Positions 14,071-22,521 of a stretch of 64,000 nt of DNA are shown one piece after another. Source of the DNA: an uncultured Butyrivibrio sp. (GTDB taxonomy: Bacteria > Bacillota > Clostridia > Lachnospirales > Lachnospiraceae); assembly GCA_946536145.1 (NCBI GenBank), contig CAMNEA010000001.1, forward strand, positions 1 to 64,000, written 5' to 3'. How positions within the stretch are numbered: position 1 is the first letter of the stretch; each line of letters begins with the position of its first letter. The position numbers and the translations under genes are program-made. The notes below the pieces were generated by a model, which worked only from the letters and a program-made list of their open reading frames with translations, searched no databases and was not told the DNA's origin.

Positions 14071-14943
14071 ATGGATAAAATAATAGTTACTGGATGCAAT
14101 GGCCAGCTCGGAAGAGCTATCAACAAGGAACTCGACAGAAACGTGTTTGAAATCGTAAACACTGATGTCTTTGAGGGCGATGGTATCACACCGCTTGATA
14201 TCACCAACGTAGATGCGGTTGTTGAGCTTGCAAGGAGAGTAAAGCCTTCCGCTATAATAAACTGTGCTGCCTACACAGCTGTTGACAAGCAGGAGAGCGA
14301 TGTTGACCTGTCCTATAAGATCAATGCGATCGGTCCCAGAAACCTAGCGATAGCTGCTACTGAAACCGGGGCACAGCTGGTTCATATATCAACAGACTAT
14401 GTCTTTGAGGGAAATGGCACGAGACCTTACACTGAATTTGATAAGACGGGTCCTGTCAGCGTTTACGGCAAGACCAAGCTTGCGGGAGAGGAGATGGTCA
14501 GACAGTTTGCACGGAATTTCTTTATCATCAGGACCGCATGGCTCTACGGTGATGGCAAGAATTTTGTAAAGACAATGCTCTCACTCACAGATAAATATGA
14601 CGAAGTCAGCGTTGTTAAGGACCAGCTGGGCACTCCTACAAGTACCAAGGAACTGGCTAAGGCAATCTGCTATCTTCTTGGGACAGAGAACTATGGGGTT
14701 TTCCACGGCACCTGCGAGGGAGACACCAACTGGGCTGATTTTACTGAAGAGATCTTCAGGATAGCGGGTAAGTCCACAAGGGTCAATCATGTGACAACCG
14801 CCGAGTACACTGCCAGGAATCCGCAGGCAGCTCCCAGACCGGCATACAGCATACTTGAGAATTATATGTTTAAACTTACGTCGGATTTCATGTTTGCAGA
14901 CTGGCACTATGCAATTGAGGAATACCTTAAGGAGATGCTCTGA
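14071..14943 (+). CDS. rmlD: dTDP-4-dehydrorhamnose reductase
   Basis: NADPH-dependent reduction of dTDP-4-keto-L-rhamnose to dTDP-L-rhamnose, the sugar donor for cell-wall glycans. Rossmann motif VTGCNGQLG at residues 5-13, catalytic YGKTK near 131-135, and the family signature STDYVFEGNG near 110-119. The 290 aa are complete, and a GAGGGGGAAATA ribosome site precedes the ATG. The partner genes rmlA, rmlB and rmlC are not in this window. It overlaps the next gene by 1 nt. A dTDP-6-deoxy-talose or similar reductase cannot be excluded. Confidence 0.87.
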   Translation: MDKIIVTGCNGQLGRAINKELDRNVFEIVNTDVFEGDGITPLDITNVDAVVELARRVKPSAIINCAAYTAVDKQESDVDLSYKINAIGPRNLAIAATETGAQLVHISTDYVFEGNGTRPYTEFDKTGPVSVYGKTKLAGEEMVRQFARNFFIIRTAWLYGDGKNFVKTMLSLTDKYDEVSVVKDQLGTPTSTKELAKAICYLLGTENYGVFHGTCEGDTNWADFTEEIFRIAGKSTRVNHVTTAEYTARNPQAAPRPAYSILENYMFKLTSDFMFADWHYAIEEYLKEML

Positions 14944-15398
14944 TGGATTTTTTGAACGGGATATTGGAAAACAGAATTCTGCTCGCATCCTTTTGGGCAT
15001 GGCTTGTGGCACAGTTTCTTAAGACTGTCATATATGTGATCGTCAACAAGAACTTTAATCCGGAGAGGCTTCTTGGCGACGGAGGAATGCCAAGTTCACA
15101 TTCCGCAACGGTAATGGCGCTGGTTACCGCGACTGCTTTTAACTACGGATCGGATACATTCCAGTTTGCGATTGCCGCCATACTCGCACTCATTGTAATG
15201 CACGACGCAATGGGGGTCAGGAGGGAGACCGGCAAGCAGGCCAAGGTCATCAACAACATGATGGACTGGTTTGCGGAGTTTGGAAGTGACCTTCCTCCGG
15301 AAGAAAAACTCAAGGAGTTCGTGGGGCACACTCCCACGCAGGTTTTCTTTGGAGCACTTCTGGGAATAGTTGTAGGTTTTGTGATCTGCGTTATGTAA
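14943..15398 (+). CDS. DUF212 / divergent PAP2-family membrane protein (YuiD-like)
   Basis: A 151-aa membrane protein of the divergent acid-phosphatase/vanadium-haloperoxidase group. It has the GGMPSSHSATVMAL motif (residues 47-60), matching the PSGH core of PAP2 lipid phosphatases, and a second conserved segment MHDAMGVRRETGKQ (about 84-97). Hydrophobic segments surround these. Its substrate is not established; an isoprenoid or phosphatidyl phosphate would fit a role near glycan genes. Start codon overlaps the rmlD stop (TGATG). Confidence 0.83.
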   Translation: MDFLNGILENRILLASFWAWLVAQFLKTVIYVIVNKNFNPERLLGDGGMPSSHSATVMALVTATAFNYGSDTFQFAIAAILALIVMHDAMGVRRETGKQAKVINNMMDWFAEFGSDLPPEEKLKEFVGHTPTQVFFGALLGIVVGFVICVM

Positions 15399-15435
15399 CA
15401 CTCATCTTGCTGACTGCTGGGGGATAGACATCTTT

Positions 15436-17241
15436 ATGCTGACTGTGGCACTCATTTGGCTTTATGTAATAGTCACGACTTACCTGACAGGATATGGTTT
15501 TCTCAAGTCCGTTGCAGGCTGGCCGGGCATGCATCAAAAGAAGGGGGGCAAGGGCTACAAACAATATGACTTCAGATTCAGAGAGAGTTTCATTGTCTGC
15601 GGAATTGCTCTTGTGACTGTCTATGCCCAGATCATAAGTCTTTTTGCAAAAGTAGGGCTTGTGGCGAATCTGGTGCTTATATGCATCTGCGTTGCCATAG
15701 CGGTTTATTACAGGTACGACCTTTATGATGACGCCGCCTATGTTCTGAGAGTGCTCAGGGCGCGTGGCAATATCTACATTTATCTGCTTGTTTTTCTGCT
15801 GATGGCCTACGGCGCATCACACGGGATCATGCACTACGATTCCGATCTGTACCACGCGCAGGCGATCCACTGGCTGGAGGAATATGGGATTGTTCGGGGA
15901 CTTGGGAACCTTCATGTGCGCCTTGCTTACAACAGCGCGGCATTTCCTCTGTCGGCGCTCTATAGCATGAGCTTCTTTGGAGGCAGGTCTTTTCATGTTA
16001 TGTCAGGCTTTTTCGCGCTTCTTCTTGCATGGCAGTGTGTTGATATCAAAAATGTCTGCAGGAGAGGGCATCTTGTTATCTCGGATTTTGCGAGACTGGT
16101 GGCAATATACTATCTGTTCACGGTATTTGATGAGATAGTTGCCCCCGCATCTGATTATTTTCTTTCCACACTTGTATTTTATATTATGATCCACTGGCTG
16201 GACCTCCATGTGAGACATGAGAAGTCGTATGTTCCTTTTATCATGCTATCGCTTCTTGGAATCTATGCCATTACGATAAAGCTTTCGGCCGCGCCGCTTG
16301 TTCTTCTTTGCATAGTGCCTATATACAGGCTCTTCAGGAACAAAAACAGGGAGAAAATGAAAGCTTTTGGCATTTCGGTATTATTGGCATTTATCATTGT
16401 TCTGCCGTTTCTTATAAGGAATGTGGTCATATCGGGCTGGCTCGTTTACCCCGCGACTTTTCTGGATATTTTTGGCTTCTCCTGGAAGATTCCCAAGGGA
16501 CTGGCCGCCTATGACGCTCTTGAGATCAAGACATTCGGAAGAGGTTTCAATGACGTGGCAGCATACGGCCATATGCCGTTTAAGGAGTGGGTTCCTCTGT
16601 GGTTTGAAGGTATTACGGGGATCAACAAGATCATGCTGATCCTGGATATTGTCTCGGTAGTGGTTTTTGTACTTTACACTTTCTACTTCATACTGGTTTA
16701 TGCAAAAGAGAGATCGAATGCGATAAAGAGCAGCGGCTCTGATAAGATATTCAAGATCAGTAACAGAAGTATCCTAAGGATCGCGGATTTTCTCGCAGTA
16801 GGAGCAACGCTCATAGGGTGCCTGATCTTCTGGTTTCTGAGTGCGCCGCTTGTGAGATACGGAGTTGTCTATATATGGCTTACTCCTGCAGTCATCCTTG
16901 GCAGGATGTGTATCCTTGGCATCAGAAGGCTTCCGGACAGGACAAAAGAGATGCTGCTAAAGGCAGTTGCAGTCTGCTTTGCAGCATGGCTCCTGTACAA
17001 GGGCGCAAATGTCGTTATTGAGGATATTCCGAGGTTTAACCCCTCATACCTTATAACCCAGCAGGACTACGGAACCTATGAGACTAAAGAGTTTAAGATG
17101 TCGGATGTGACCGTATACTACCCTGCAGACGGCGATCAGATAGGTTATTATCCATTTCCCGCAGCAACCCATGACCTGACGGGGGAAGTTGAGCTTATAG
17201 GAAAAGATATCAAAGAAGGATTCAAAAGTGTGGAGAACTGA
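15436..17241 (+). CDS. large polytopic membrane protein, GT-C-like (LIC_10190-type)
   Basis: 601 aa with roughly twelve hydrophobic segments and a hydrophilic C-terminal tail of about 60 residues. A luminal loop with HYDSDLYHAQAIHWLEEYG near residues 132-150, followed by GLGNLHVRLAYNSAAFPLS, resembles the acidic catalytic loop of GT-C glycosyltransferases that use polyprenyl-phosphate sugars, and is close to what I recall of the LIC_10190 family. The function is therefore a guess: transfer of a sugar on the outer face of the membrane. It ends 2 bp before a strong bidirectional terminator. Confidence 0.62.
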   Translation: MLTVALIWLYVIVTTYLTGYGFLKSVAGWPGMHQKKGGKGYKQYDFRFRESFIVCGIALVTVYAQIISLFAKVGLVANLVLICICVAIAVYYRYDLYDDAAYVLRVLRARGNIYIYLLVFLLMAYGASHGIMHYDSDLYHAQAIHWLEEYGIVRGLGNLHVRLAYNSAAFPLSALYSMSFFGGRSFHVMSGFFALLLAWQCVDIKNVCRRGHLVISDFARLVAIYYLFTVFDEIVAPASDYFLSTLVFYIMIHWLDLHVRHEKSYVPFIMLSLLGIYAITIKLSAAPLVLLCIVPIYRLFRNKNREKMKAFGISVLLAFIIVLPFLIRNVVISGWLVYPATFLDIFGFSWKIPKGLAAYDALEIKTFGRGFNDVAAYGHMPFKEWVPLWFEGITGINKIMLILDIVSVVVFVLYTFYFILVYAKERSNAIKSSGSDKIFKISNRSILRIADFLAVGATLIGCLIFWFLSAPLVRYGVVYIWLTPAVILGRMCILGIRRLPDRTKEMLLKAVAVCFAAWLLYKGANVVIEDIPRFNPSYLITQQDYGTYETKEFKMSDVTVYYPADGDQIGYYPFPAATHDLTGEVELIGKDIKEGFKSVEN

Positions 17242-17243
17242 TC

Positions 17244-17286
17244 AAAATAACCCCCGTAAGGCAGGAAGTCTTACGGGGGTTATTTT
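17244..17286. terminator. bidirectional intrinsic terminator
   Basis: AAAATAACCCCCGTAAG pairs exactly with CTTACGGGGGTTATTTT, a 17-bp stem with a 9-nt loop, flanked by A-rich and T-rich ends. It lies between the convergent GT-C-like gene and fcl and should work in both directions. Confidence 0.93.
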
Positions 17287-17287
17287 A

Positions 17288-17460
17288 TTTAATAGGAAAT
17301 TCCTCCGAATTTCCTATTAAACAAAAAACGCTCCGCTAAGGATGCGACTTGTGCGCAGATGAATTTTGCAAGCTAAAGCTTGCGCGCACAAGCGCGCAAA
17401 GAGTCGCTTGCGACTCTTTGTTCTGCGCGCTATGCGCGATAATGCCTAAGGCGATATTCT
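17288..17460. repeat. cluster of hairpins in the convergent intergenic region
   Basis: The stretch contains at least four inverted repeats: TTTAATAGGAAATT with AATTTCCTATTAAA (17288-17321, perfect 14 bp), GCAAGCT with AGCTTGC, TTGCGCGC with GCGCGCAA, and AAAGAGTCG with CGACTCTTT. No gene is seen. Such density suggests an extra terminator, REP-like repeats, or a small structured RNA. Confidence 0.6.
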
Positions 17461-17462
17461 TA

Positions 17463-18404
17463 TTATCTCTCGGCCCGAATCGGGTTGTTCAAAAAGTCTT
17501 CGTAGGCAAGCTTTATGCCGTCATCGAGTTCTGTGGTGTAGGTCCAGCCAAGTGCCTTTGCCTTGGATACATCGAGGAGCTTTCTGGGGGTTCCGTTTGG
17601 CTTTGAAGGATCCCATCTGATCTCGCCTGTATAACCGATGATCCTTGCAACCTTCTCGGTGAGCTGTCTGATAGTGAGCTCTTTTCCTGTTCCGGCATTG
17701 ACAGTCTCATTGCCGCTGTAGTTGTTCATAAGGAATACACACAGATTGGCAAGATCGTCAACATAAAGGAACTCTCTTAATGGACTTCCGTCGCCCCAGC
17801 AGGTAACGTATGGAAGATTTGCTTCCTTGGCCTCATGGAATCTTCGTATAAGTGCAGGAAGAACATGAGAGTGAGTGGGGTGGTAATTGTCGTTGGGGCC
17901 GTACAGGTTGGTCGGCATAACTGAAATGTAGTCGGTGCCGTACTGCCTGTTGAGGTACTCGCAGTACTTTAGACCTGATATCTTGGCAAGGGCATAGGCC
18001 TCATTGGTCTTCTCAAGCTCAGAGGTCAGAAGGCAGCTCTCTTTCATGGGCTGCGGAGCCATCCTTGGATAGATGCAGGAAGAGCCGAGAAACTCGAGCT
18101 TTTTGCAGCCGTTTTTCCAGGCGGCATTTATAACATTCATCTCAAGTATCATGTTGACATACATGAAGTCAGCAAGAGCCTGTGAATTGCCCATGATACC
18201 GCCAACCTTGGCAGCTGCGAGGAATACATACTCAGGCTTTTCCTCGGCAAAAAAGTTCTCTACCTGATCCTGCCTTGTAAGATCAAGTTCCCTGTGAGTT
18301 CTGACAACGAGGTTGTTATAGCCCTGTCTTTGAAGTTCTCTTACAATGGCGGAACCAACCATGCCTTTGTGTCCCGCTACATAGATCTTTGATTTCTTTT
18401 CCAT
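17463..18404 (-). CDS. fcl: GDP-L-fucose synthase
   Basis: Converts GDP-4-keto-6-deoxy-D-mannose, the product of Gmd, to GDP-L-fucose by 3,5-epimerisation and 4-reduction. The NADP-binding motif AGHKGMVGSAI is at residues 10-20, the family signature GSSCIYPRMAPQPMKESCLL near 105-124, and the catalytic YALAK motif near 136-140. The C-terminal region LREFLYVDDLANLC is typical. Length is 313 aa. It starts 12 bp after gmd on the same strand, so the two form a GDP-fucose unit that ends at the bidirectional terminator. Confidence 0.93.
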   Translation of the reverse strand: MEKKSKIYVAGHKGMVGSAIVRELQRQGYNNLVVRTHRELDLTRQDQVENFFAEEKPEYVFLAAAKVGGIMGNSQALADFMYVNMILEMNVINAAWKNGCKKLEFLGSSCIYPRMAPQPMKESCLLTSELEKTNEAYALAKISGLKYCEYLNRQYGTDYISVMPTNLYGPNDNYHPTHSHVLPALIRRFHEAKEANLPYVTCWGDGSPLREFLYVDDLANLCVFLMNNYSGNETVNAGTGKELTIRQLTEKVARIIGYTGEIRWDPSKPNGTPRKLLDVSKAKALGWTYTTELDDGIKLAYEDFLNNPIRAER

Positions 18405-18416
18405 AATATCATCCCC

Positions 18417-19508
18417 TTACTTATCAATACCTTTTTCAAGGAACTCTGCCAGGTTGAACTCAATGTGCTCATTGGATCTTTCTACCGCAACCTTGGCCAT
18501 GTCGTGTTCTACCATTATTTTAACAAGTTCTTCAAAAGAAGTCTTCTGCGGATTCCAGTTAAGCTCCTTCCTGGCCTTGGAAGGATCACCCCAGAGGTTT
18601 ACTACATCAGTAGGCCTGTAGAAATCAGGGGATACTTCGATAAGAACCTTGCCTGTGGCCTTGTCATATCCCTTCTCATCTGCGCCTTCGCCCCTGAACT
18701 CAAGCTCAATGCCGGCATAGTGGAACGCAAGCTGGGCAAATTCGCGGACAGAGTGCTGAACACCTGTAGCTATTACGAAATCCTCGGGCTTGTCATTCTG
18801 AAGGATGAGCCACATGCACTCAACATAATCCCTGGCATATCCCCAGTCGCGAAGACTTGAGAGATTGCCGAGATAGAGCTTATCCTGCTTGCCCTGGGCA
18901 ATTCTTGATGCGGCGAGGGTTATCTTTCTTGTGACGAAGGTCTCGCCTCTTCTCTCGGACTCGTGGTTGAACAGTATGCCTGAGCAGCAGAACATATTGT
19001 AAGCTTCGCGGTATTCCTTTACGATCCAGAAGCCGTAGAGCTTGGCAACAGCGTAGGGGCTGTATGGATGAAAAGGAGTTTTCTCGTTCTGTGGTACTTC
19101 TTCAACCTTGCCGTAGAGCTCTGAGGTTGAGGCCTGATAAATCCTGCAGGTGTCTGCAAGACCGCAGAGGCGCACAGCCTCAAGGACCCTTAGGACGCCT
19201 GTTGCGTCAACGTCAGCGGTAAACTCGGGAGAATCAAAAGACACCTGTACATGTGACTGGGCTGCCAGATTGTATATCTCATCGGGCCTTACCTTGGAAA
19301 CAACGCCAAGAATACTCATTGAGTCTCCAAGATCGCCGTAGTGAAGGTGGAAATTCGGCTTGCCCTCAAGGTGAGCGATCCTCTCTCTGAAGTCAACCGA
19401 TGAGCGCCTGATGATACCGTGAACGTCATAGCCCTTCTCAAGCAGAAACTCTGCAAGATATGAGCCGTCCTGTCCTGTAATTCCTGTGATTAAAGCTTTC
19501 TTTGCCAT
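18417..19508 (-). CDS. gmd: GDP-mannose 4,6-dehydratase
   Basis: First step from GDP-D-mannose toward GDP-L-fucose (or GDP-rhamnose/perosamine). The Rossmann motif [18 protein letters not shown] opens the protein, followed by HGIIRRSS, the [16 protein letters not shown] signature and the catalytic YAVAK motif. The C-terminal part has [20 protein letters not shown], a Gmd hallmark. 363 aa, full length. The upstream ribosome site GAAAGG and promoter lie on the minus strand. The divergent AraC gene is a plausible regulator. Confidence 0.94.
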   Translation of the reverse strand: MAKKALITGITGQDGSYLAEFLLEKGYDVHGIIRRSSVDFRERIAHLEGKPNFHLHYGDLGDSMSILGVVSKVRPDEIYNLAAQSHVQVSFDSPEFTADVDATGVLRVLEAVRLCGLADTCRIYQASTSELYGKVEEVPQNEKTPFHPYSPYAVAKLYGFWIVKEYREAYNMFCCSGILFNHESERRGETFVTRKITLAASRIAQGKQDKLYLGNLSSLRDWGYARDYVECMWLILQNDKPEDFVIATGVQHSVREFAQLAFHYAGIELEFRGEGADEKGYDKATGKVLIEVSPDFYRPTDVVNLWGDPSKARKELNWNPQKTSFEELVKIMVEHDMAKVAVERSNEHIEFNLAEFLEKGIDK

Positions 19509-19558
19509 ATCATATAACCTTTCGTGTAAAAATTATCGATTTGTGTTACGTTTTTTCT

Positions 19559-19587
19559 ATTATATTTTCATGTTATTGCGTTTTAAA
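19559..19587 (-). promoter_or_regulatory. promoter of gmd-fcl
   Basis: On the minus strand: TTTAAA, a 17-bp spacer and a perfect TATAAT, about 50 bp before the gmd start. The -35 is weak, which fits a promoter that needs an activator. Confidence 0.55.
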
Positions 19588-19607
19588 TTCACTTTCTTGC
19601 CTTTCAT

Positions 19608-19636
19608 TTGCATTATCTTGATGACACAATTATACT
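19608..19636 (+). promoter_or_regulatory. possible promoter of the AraC gene
   Basis: TTGCAT, a 17-bp spacer and TATACT (five of six). It is divergent from the gmd promoter. Transcription from here would place the whole 195-nt hairpin in the leader of the AraC mRNA. Confidence 0.42.
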
Positions 19637-19653
19637 TATTACAAGAGTTGCCT

Positions 19654-19848
19654 GACAAAAGGTTGTCTGCGCATGCCCGGGCTGTACATTTCGAACAAGT
19701 CAGCTGAGCGGGCATATCGTGCTCGTCGGTACTTAGGTGGCGTACTTTGACACCTTAGTACCGCTACGAAGCACGACTGAGTGAGAGCGTCCCCGAAGCT
19801 GACTTGTTCGAAATGTACAGCCCGGGCATGCGCAGACGACCTTTTGTC
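19654..19848. repeat. 195-bp near-perfect hairpin element upstream of the AraC gene
   Basis: The outer arms 19654-19705 and 19797-19848 are complementary over 52 bp with one G-T wobble. Inside, TCGTGCT...CGGTACTTAGGTG pairs with CACCTTAGTACCG...AGCACGA with small indels, so nearly the whole element folds on itself. There is no coding capacity. It ends 23 bp before the AraC start. It may be a non-autonomous mobile element or a leader control structure; no clear target duplication was identified. Confidence 0.85.
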
Positions 19849-19871
19849 TGAGGAACGATACGGAGGAAGAA

Positions 19872-20732
19872 ATGGATCAGAGGCTTTTTCAGGGAGAATT
19901 TGTATCATCGGACAGACTTCTTTATACGCCGTCTGAATTTGCGAGGTCAAACCTTTTATATTTGCAGGAAATTGGAAGACTGAAGGCCAGGAAAACCCAC
20001 ACCAGCAAGAGGCAGAACCTTGACTCCTTCCTGTTCTTTTATGTAAAGAGCGGGAGCGGGATAATAAACTACGGCGGCAAGGATTATCCGGTTCGTGAGG
20101 GCGACTGCGTGTTTATAAACTGCCGCAATCCGTATTTCCACAGGACAAGTGAGAACCTGTGGACACTTGAGTGGATACACTTTAACGGAGTGAGTGTGCT
20201 GTCAGTGTATTTAAAGTATCTTGAGAGGGGAGGACAGCCTGTCTTTCATCCGGACAGCCTTGAGGAAGCATCTTCTATCTGGGACAGTCTCAATGAGGTT
20301 GCGCACTCCGATGACTACATAAGAGACATCAGGATCAATGAGTACCTGTCAAGACTTGAGACACTTCTTATGAGCTTTAGCTGGAATCCTGAAATACAGC
20401 CTGCCGGCAACAATTACAAAACCGTGTTTGCTCTCAAGGAATACATAGATGTCAACTACAGGGAAAAGATAAGTCTTGATAAGCTAGCGGAGAAGTTTCT
20501 GACTAACAAGTATACGCTCTCGAGGAGCTTCAAGGAGCAGTTCGGCACATCAATAATTAACTATCTTCTTATGACCAGAATAACCAGAGCCAAGCAGCTC
20601 CTTCGCTTTACCGATGACACGGTCGAGGAAGTCGGGAATCTGTGCGGAATATCACCACTTTACTACTTCTCAAGGATTTTTAAACAGATAGAGGGCATAA
20701 GCCCCATGGAGTACAGACAGATGTGGAAATAG
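19872..20732 (+). CDS. AraC-family transcriptional regulator
   Basis: 286 aa with an N-terminal cupin-like sensing domain (FYVKSGSGIINYGGKDYPV, about residues 54-73, then GDCVFINCRNPYFHRTSE) and a C-terminal double helix-turn-helix (ISLDKLAEKFLTNKYTLSRSFKEQFG and VEEVGNLCGISPLYYFSRIFKQIEG). The cupin suggests it senses a sugar or other small ligand. An ACGGAGGAAGAA ribosome site precedes the ATG. It is divergent from gmd-fcl and precedes the long glycan operon, so either could be its target. The stop codon overlaps a 23-bp sequence shared with the MITE at 1919. Confidence 0.9.
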   Translation: MDQRLFQGEFVSSDRLLYTPSEFARSNLLYLQEIGRLKARKTHTSKRQNLDSFLFFYVKSGSGIINYGGKDYPVREGDCVFINCRNPYFHRTSENLWTLEWIHFNGVSVLSVYLKYLERGGQPVFHPDSLEEASSIWDSLNEVAHSDDYIRDIRINEYLSRLETLLMSFSWNPEIQPAGNNYKTVFALKEYIDVNYREKISLDKLAEKFLTNKYTLSRSFKEQFGTSIINYLLMTRITRAKQLLRFTDDTVEEVGNLCGISPLYYFSRIFKQIEGISPMEYRQMWK

Positions 20733-20754
20733 TTACTGTTCAGACAGAAATGCG
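20732..20754. repeat. 23-bp copy of the MITE left end
   Basis: GTTACTGTTCAGACAGAAATGCG is identical to 1919-1941. The matching right end was not found nearby, so this is a truncated or solo copy. As at pseF, it abuts a stop codon. Confidence 0.8.
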
Positions 20755-20760
20755 TCAACA

Positions 20761-20789
20761 TTGAAAGAGGCGGGCATTAATTGTAAAAT
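20761..20789 (+). promoter_or_regulatory. promoter of the main glycan operon
   Basis: TTGAAA, a 17-bp spacer and TAAAAT. Both boxes match the consensus at five of six positions. Start of transcription would be about 25 bp before the first glycosyltransferase gene. Confidence 0.6.
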
Positions 20790-20821
20790 AGTACTGTTTA
20801 AATACGCGCGTGGAGATATTT

Positions 20822-21760
20822 ATGAAACTGCTTAGTGTCATAGTTCCCTGTTATAACGAACAGGAAAACATTGCTGATTTTTATAAAGAACTCATGCTCA
20901 ATGGTCCTTTCTTCAAAGACAGGGACATTGAGTTTGAGATTATTTTTGTGAATGACGGATCAAACGACGGAACCGTCCCGGAGATTAAAAAGCTCGCAGG
21001 CAGTGATGAGCGGGTTCACCTGATAAGCTTTTCGAGAAACTTTGGCAAGGAAGCGGCAATCTATGCGGGACTTAAGAGATCAAAGGGAGATTATACGGTT
21101 ATCATGGACTGTGACCTTCAGGATCCGCCATCTCTTTTACCCAGGATGTACGAGTGCCTTGTGGACGAGGGCTATGACAGCGTTGCCACAAGACGTGTAA
21201 ACAGAAAGGGCGAGCCGCCGATCAGATCCTTTTTTGCAAGAATGTTTTACAGGCTGATCAACAAGATCTCCAATGCGGATATTGTGGACGGCGCAAGAGA
21301 CTACCGCATGATGACCCGCCAGTTTGTAGAGGCTGTGCTCTCTGTTGAAGAGTACAACAGATTCTCAAAGGGAATTTTCGGATGGGTAGGCTTCAGGAAC
21401 AAGTGGCTTGAGTTCGAGAACGTAGAGCGGAGAAAGGGCGAGACCAAGTGGTCTTTCTGGAAACTGTTTGTATATGCGATAGACGGCATAATAGCGTTTT
21501 CCACAGCGCCTTTGTCGATAGCTTCATTCCTCGGTGTGCTCTTTTGCGTGGCAGCGTTTGTTTTCATACTGGTCATAATAATCAGGAAACTGACGGTGGG
21601 CGATCCGCACGGACTTGTGGGATGGACATCAACTGCCTGTATCATTTTGTTTGTCAGCGGCGTTCAGCTCTTTTGCCTGGGCATAGTGGGACAGTACCTG
21701 TCGAAGGCTTATCTTGAGGTCAAGAGACGCCCATTGTATATTGTTAAAGAGGAGTTGTGA
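20822..21760 (+). CDS. GtrB-like family 2 glycosyltransferase with two membrane helices
   Basis: Predicted to move a sugar from a nucleotide donor to polyprenyl phosphate on the inner membrane face. GT2 core with VIVPCYNEQEN at the N terminus, FVNDGSNDGT, the acidic DCDLQDPP motif near residue 100, and the DPMS-like segment NKISNADIVDGARDYRMM. Two C-terminal membrane helices follow (about 228-255 and 268-292). The ORF track begins at a GTG at 20810, but GGAG at 20812-20815 serves the ATG at 20822, giving 312 aa. A GtrA-type partner is at 38891. It overlaps the next gene by 1 nt. Confidence 0.87.
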   Translation: MKLLSVIVPCYNEQENIADFYKELMLNGPFFKDRDIEFEIIFVNDGSNDGTVPEIKKLAGSDERVHLISFSRNFGKEAAIYAGLKRSKGDYTVIMDCDLQDPPSLLPRMYECLVDEGYDSVATRRVNRKGEPPIRSFFARMFYRLINKISNADIVDGARDYRMMTRQFVEAVLSVEEYNRFSKGIFGWVGFRNKWLEFENVERRKGETKWSFWKLFVYAIDGIIAFSTAPLSIASFLGVLFCVAAFVFILVIIIRKLTVGDPHGLVGWTSTACIILFVSGVQLFCLGIVGQYLSKAYLEVKRRPLYIVKEEL

Positions 21761-22506
21761 TGGTCAGCATCGTTGTTCCTGTCTACAATGCAGCAAACTA
21801 TATAGCAGATACCATTAAGATGGTGTGTGAGCAGACCTACAGGGACTGGGAACTTATACTTGTGGATGACGCCTCGACTGACAACAGCGTATCTGTAATA
21901 GAAGATATAATAAAGGGGCAGAAAAAGAGGATCCGCCTCATTCGAAAGAGAGTCAACGAGGGGGCAGCAGAGGCAAGGAACACAGGGATAGATGCCTCGG
22001 CGGGCAGGTTTATAGCTTTCCTTGACGCGGATGACGTATGGAAGAGAGACAAGCTAAAGAAGCAGGTCGCCTTCATGGAGGCAACCGGCGCGGCGTTTTC
22101 TTTCCATTCCTACGAATTTGGGGATGAGGCTGCCAATCCCACCGGGAGAATCGTGCATGCTCCCGCGGAACTGAACTTTAAAAAGGCGCTGTCAAGGACG
22201 GTCATCTTTACATCGACTGTGATGTTTGACACGCATATCATTGATATGGAGATCATCCATATGCCCGATGTTCCCAGTGAGGACACCGCCACATGGTGGA
22301 GGATACTAAGGAGCGGATACGTGGCAAAGGGGCTTGATGAGAACCTGGCAATATACAGAAGACCTGCCGGATCACTCTCATCCAACAAGCTTGCGGCAAT
22401 TGGACGGATATGGTTCCTCTACAGGAATATCGCCGACCTCTCGGTGCCGCAGTCGCTATTTTATTTTGGAGGATGGGCAATAAGAGCTACACTTCGAAGG
22501 CTCTGA
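21760..22506 (+). CDS. family 2 glycosyltransferase
   Basis: A soluble GT-A glycosyltransferase, inverting, probably extending the lipid-linked repeat unit. It starts VSIVVPVYNAANYI, has the DDASTDNS loop near residues 35-42 and the metal-binding LDADD near 89-93, followed by VWKRDKL, the layout of YibD-like GT2 enzymes. 248 aa. The ORF track starts at GTG 21757; ATG 21760 is better placed behind the GAGGAG site and overlaps the previous stop as TGATG. Donor and acceptor cannot be read from the sequence. Confidence 0.85.
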   Translation: MVSIVVPVYNAANYIADTIKMVCEQTYRDWELILVDDASTDNSVSVIEDIIKGQKKRIRLIRKRVNEGAAEARNTGIDASAGRFIAFLDADDVWKRDKLKKQVAFMEATGAAFSFHSYEFGDEAANPTGRIVHAPAELNFKKALSRTVIFTSTVMFDTHIIDMEIIHMPDVPSEDTATWWRILRSGYVAKGLDENLAIYRRPAGSLSSNKLAAIGRIWFLYRNIADLSVPQSLFYFGGWAIRATLRRL

Positions 22507-22521
22507 TTTGTCTGATTGTGT

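Noticed and set aside
19654-19848. Insertion sequence with a transposase
   Set aside because: Only 195 bp and no ORF; at most a non-autonomous element.
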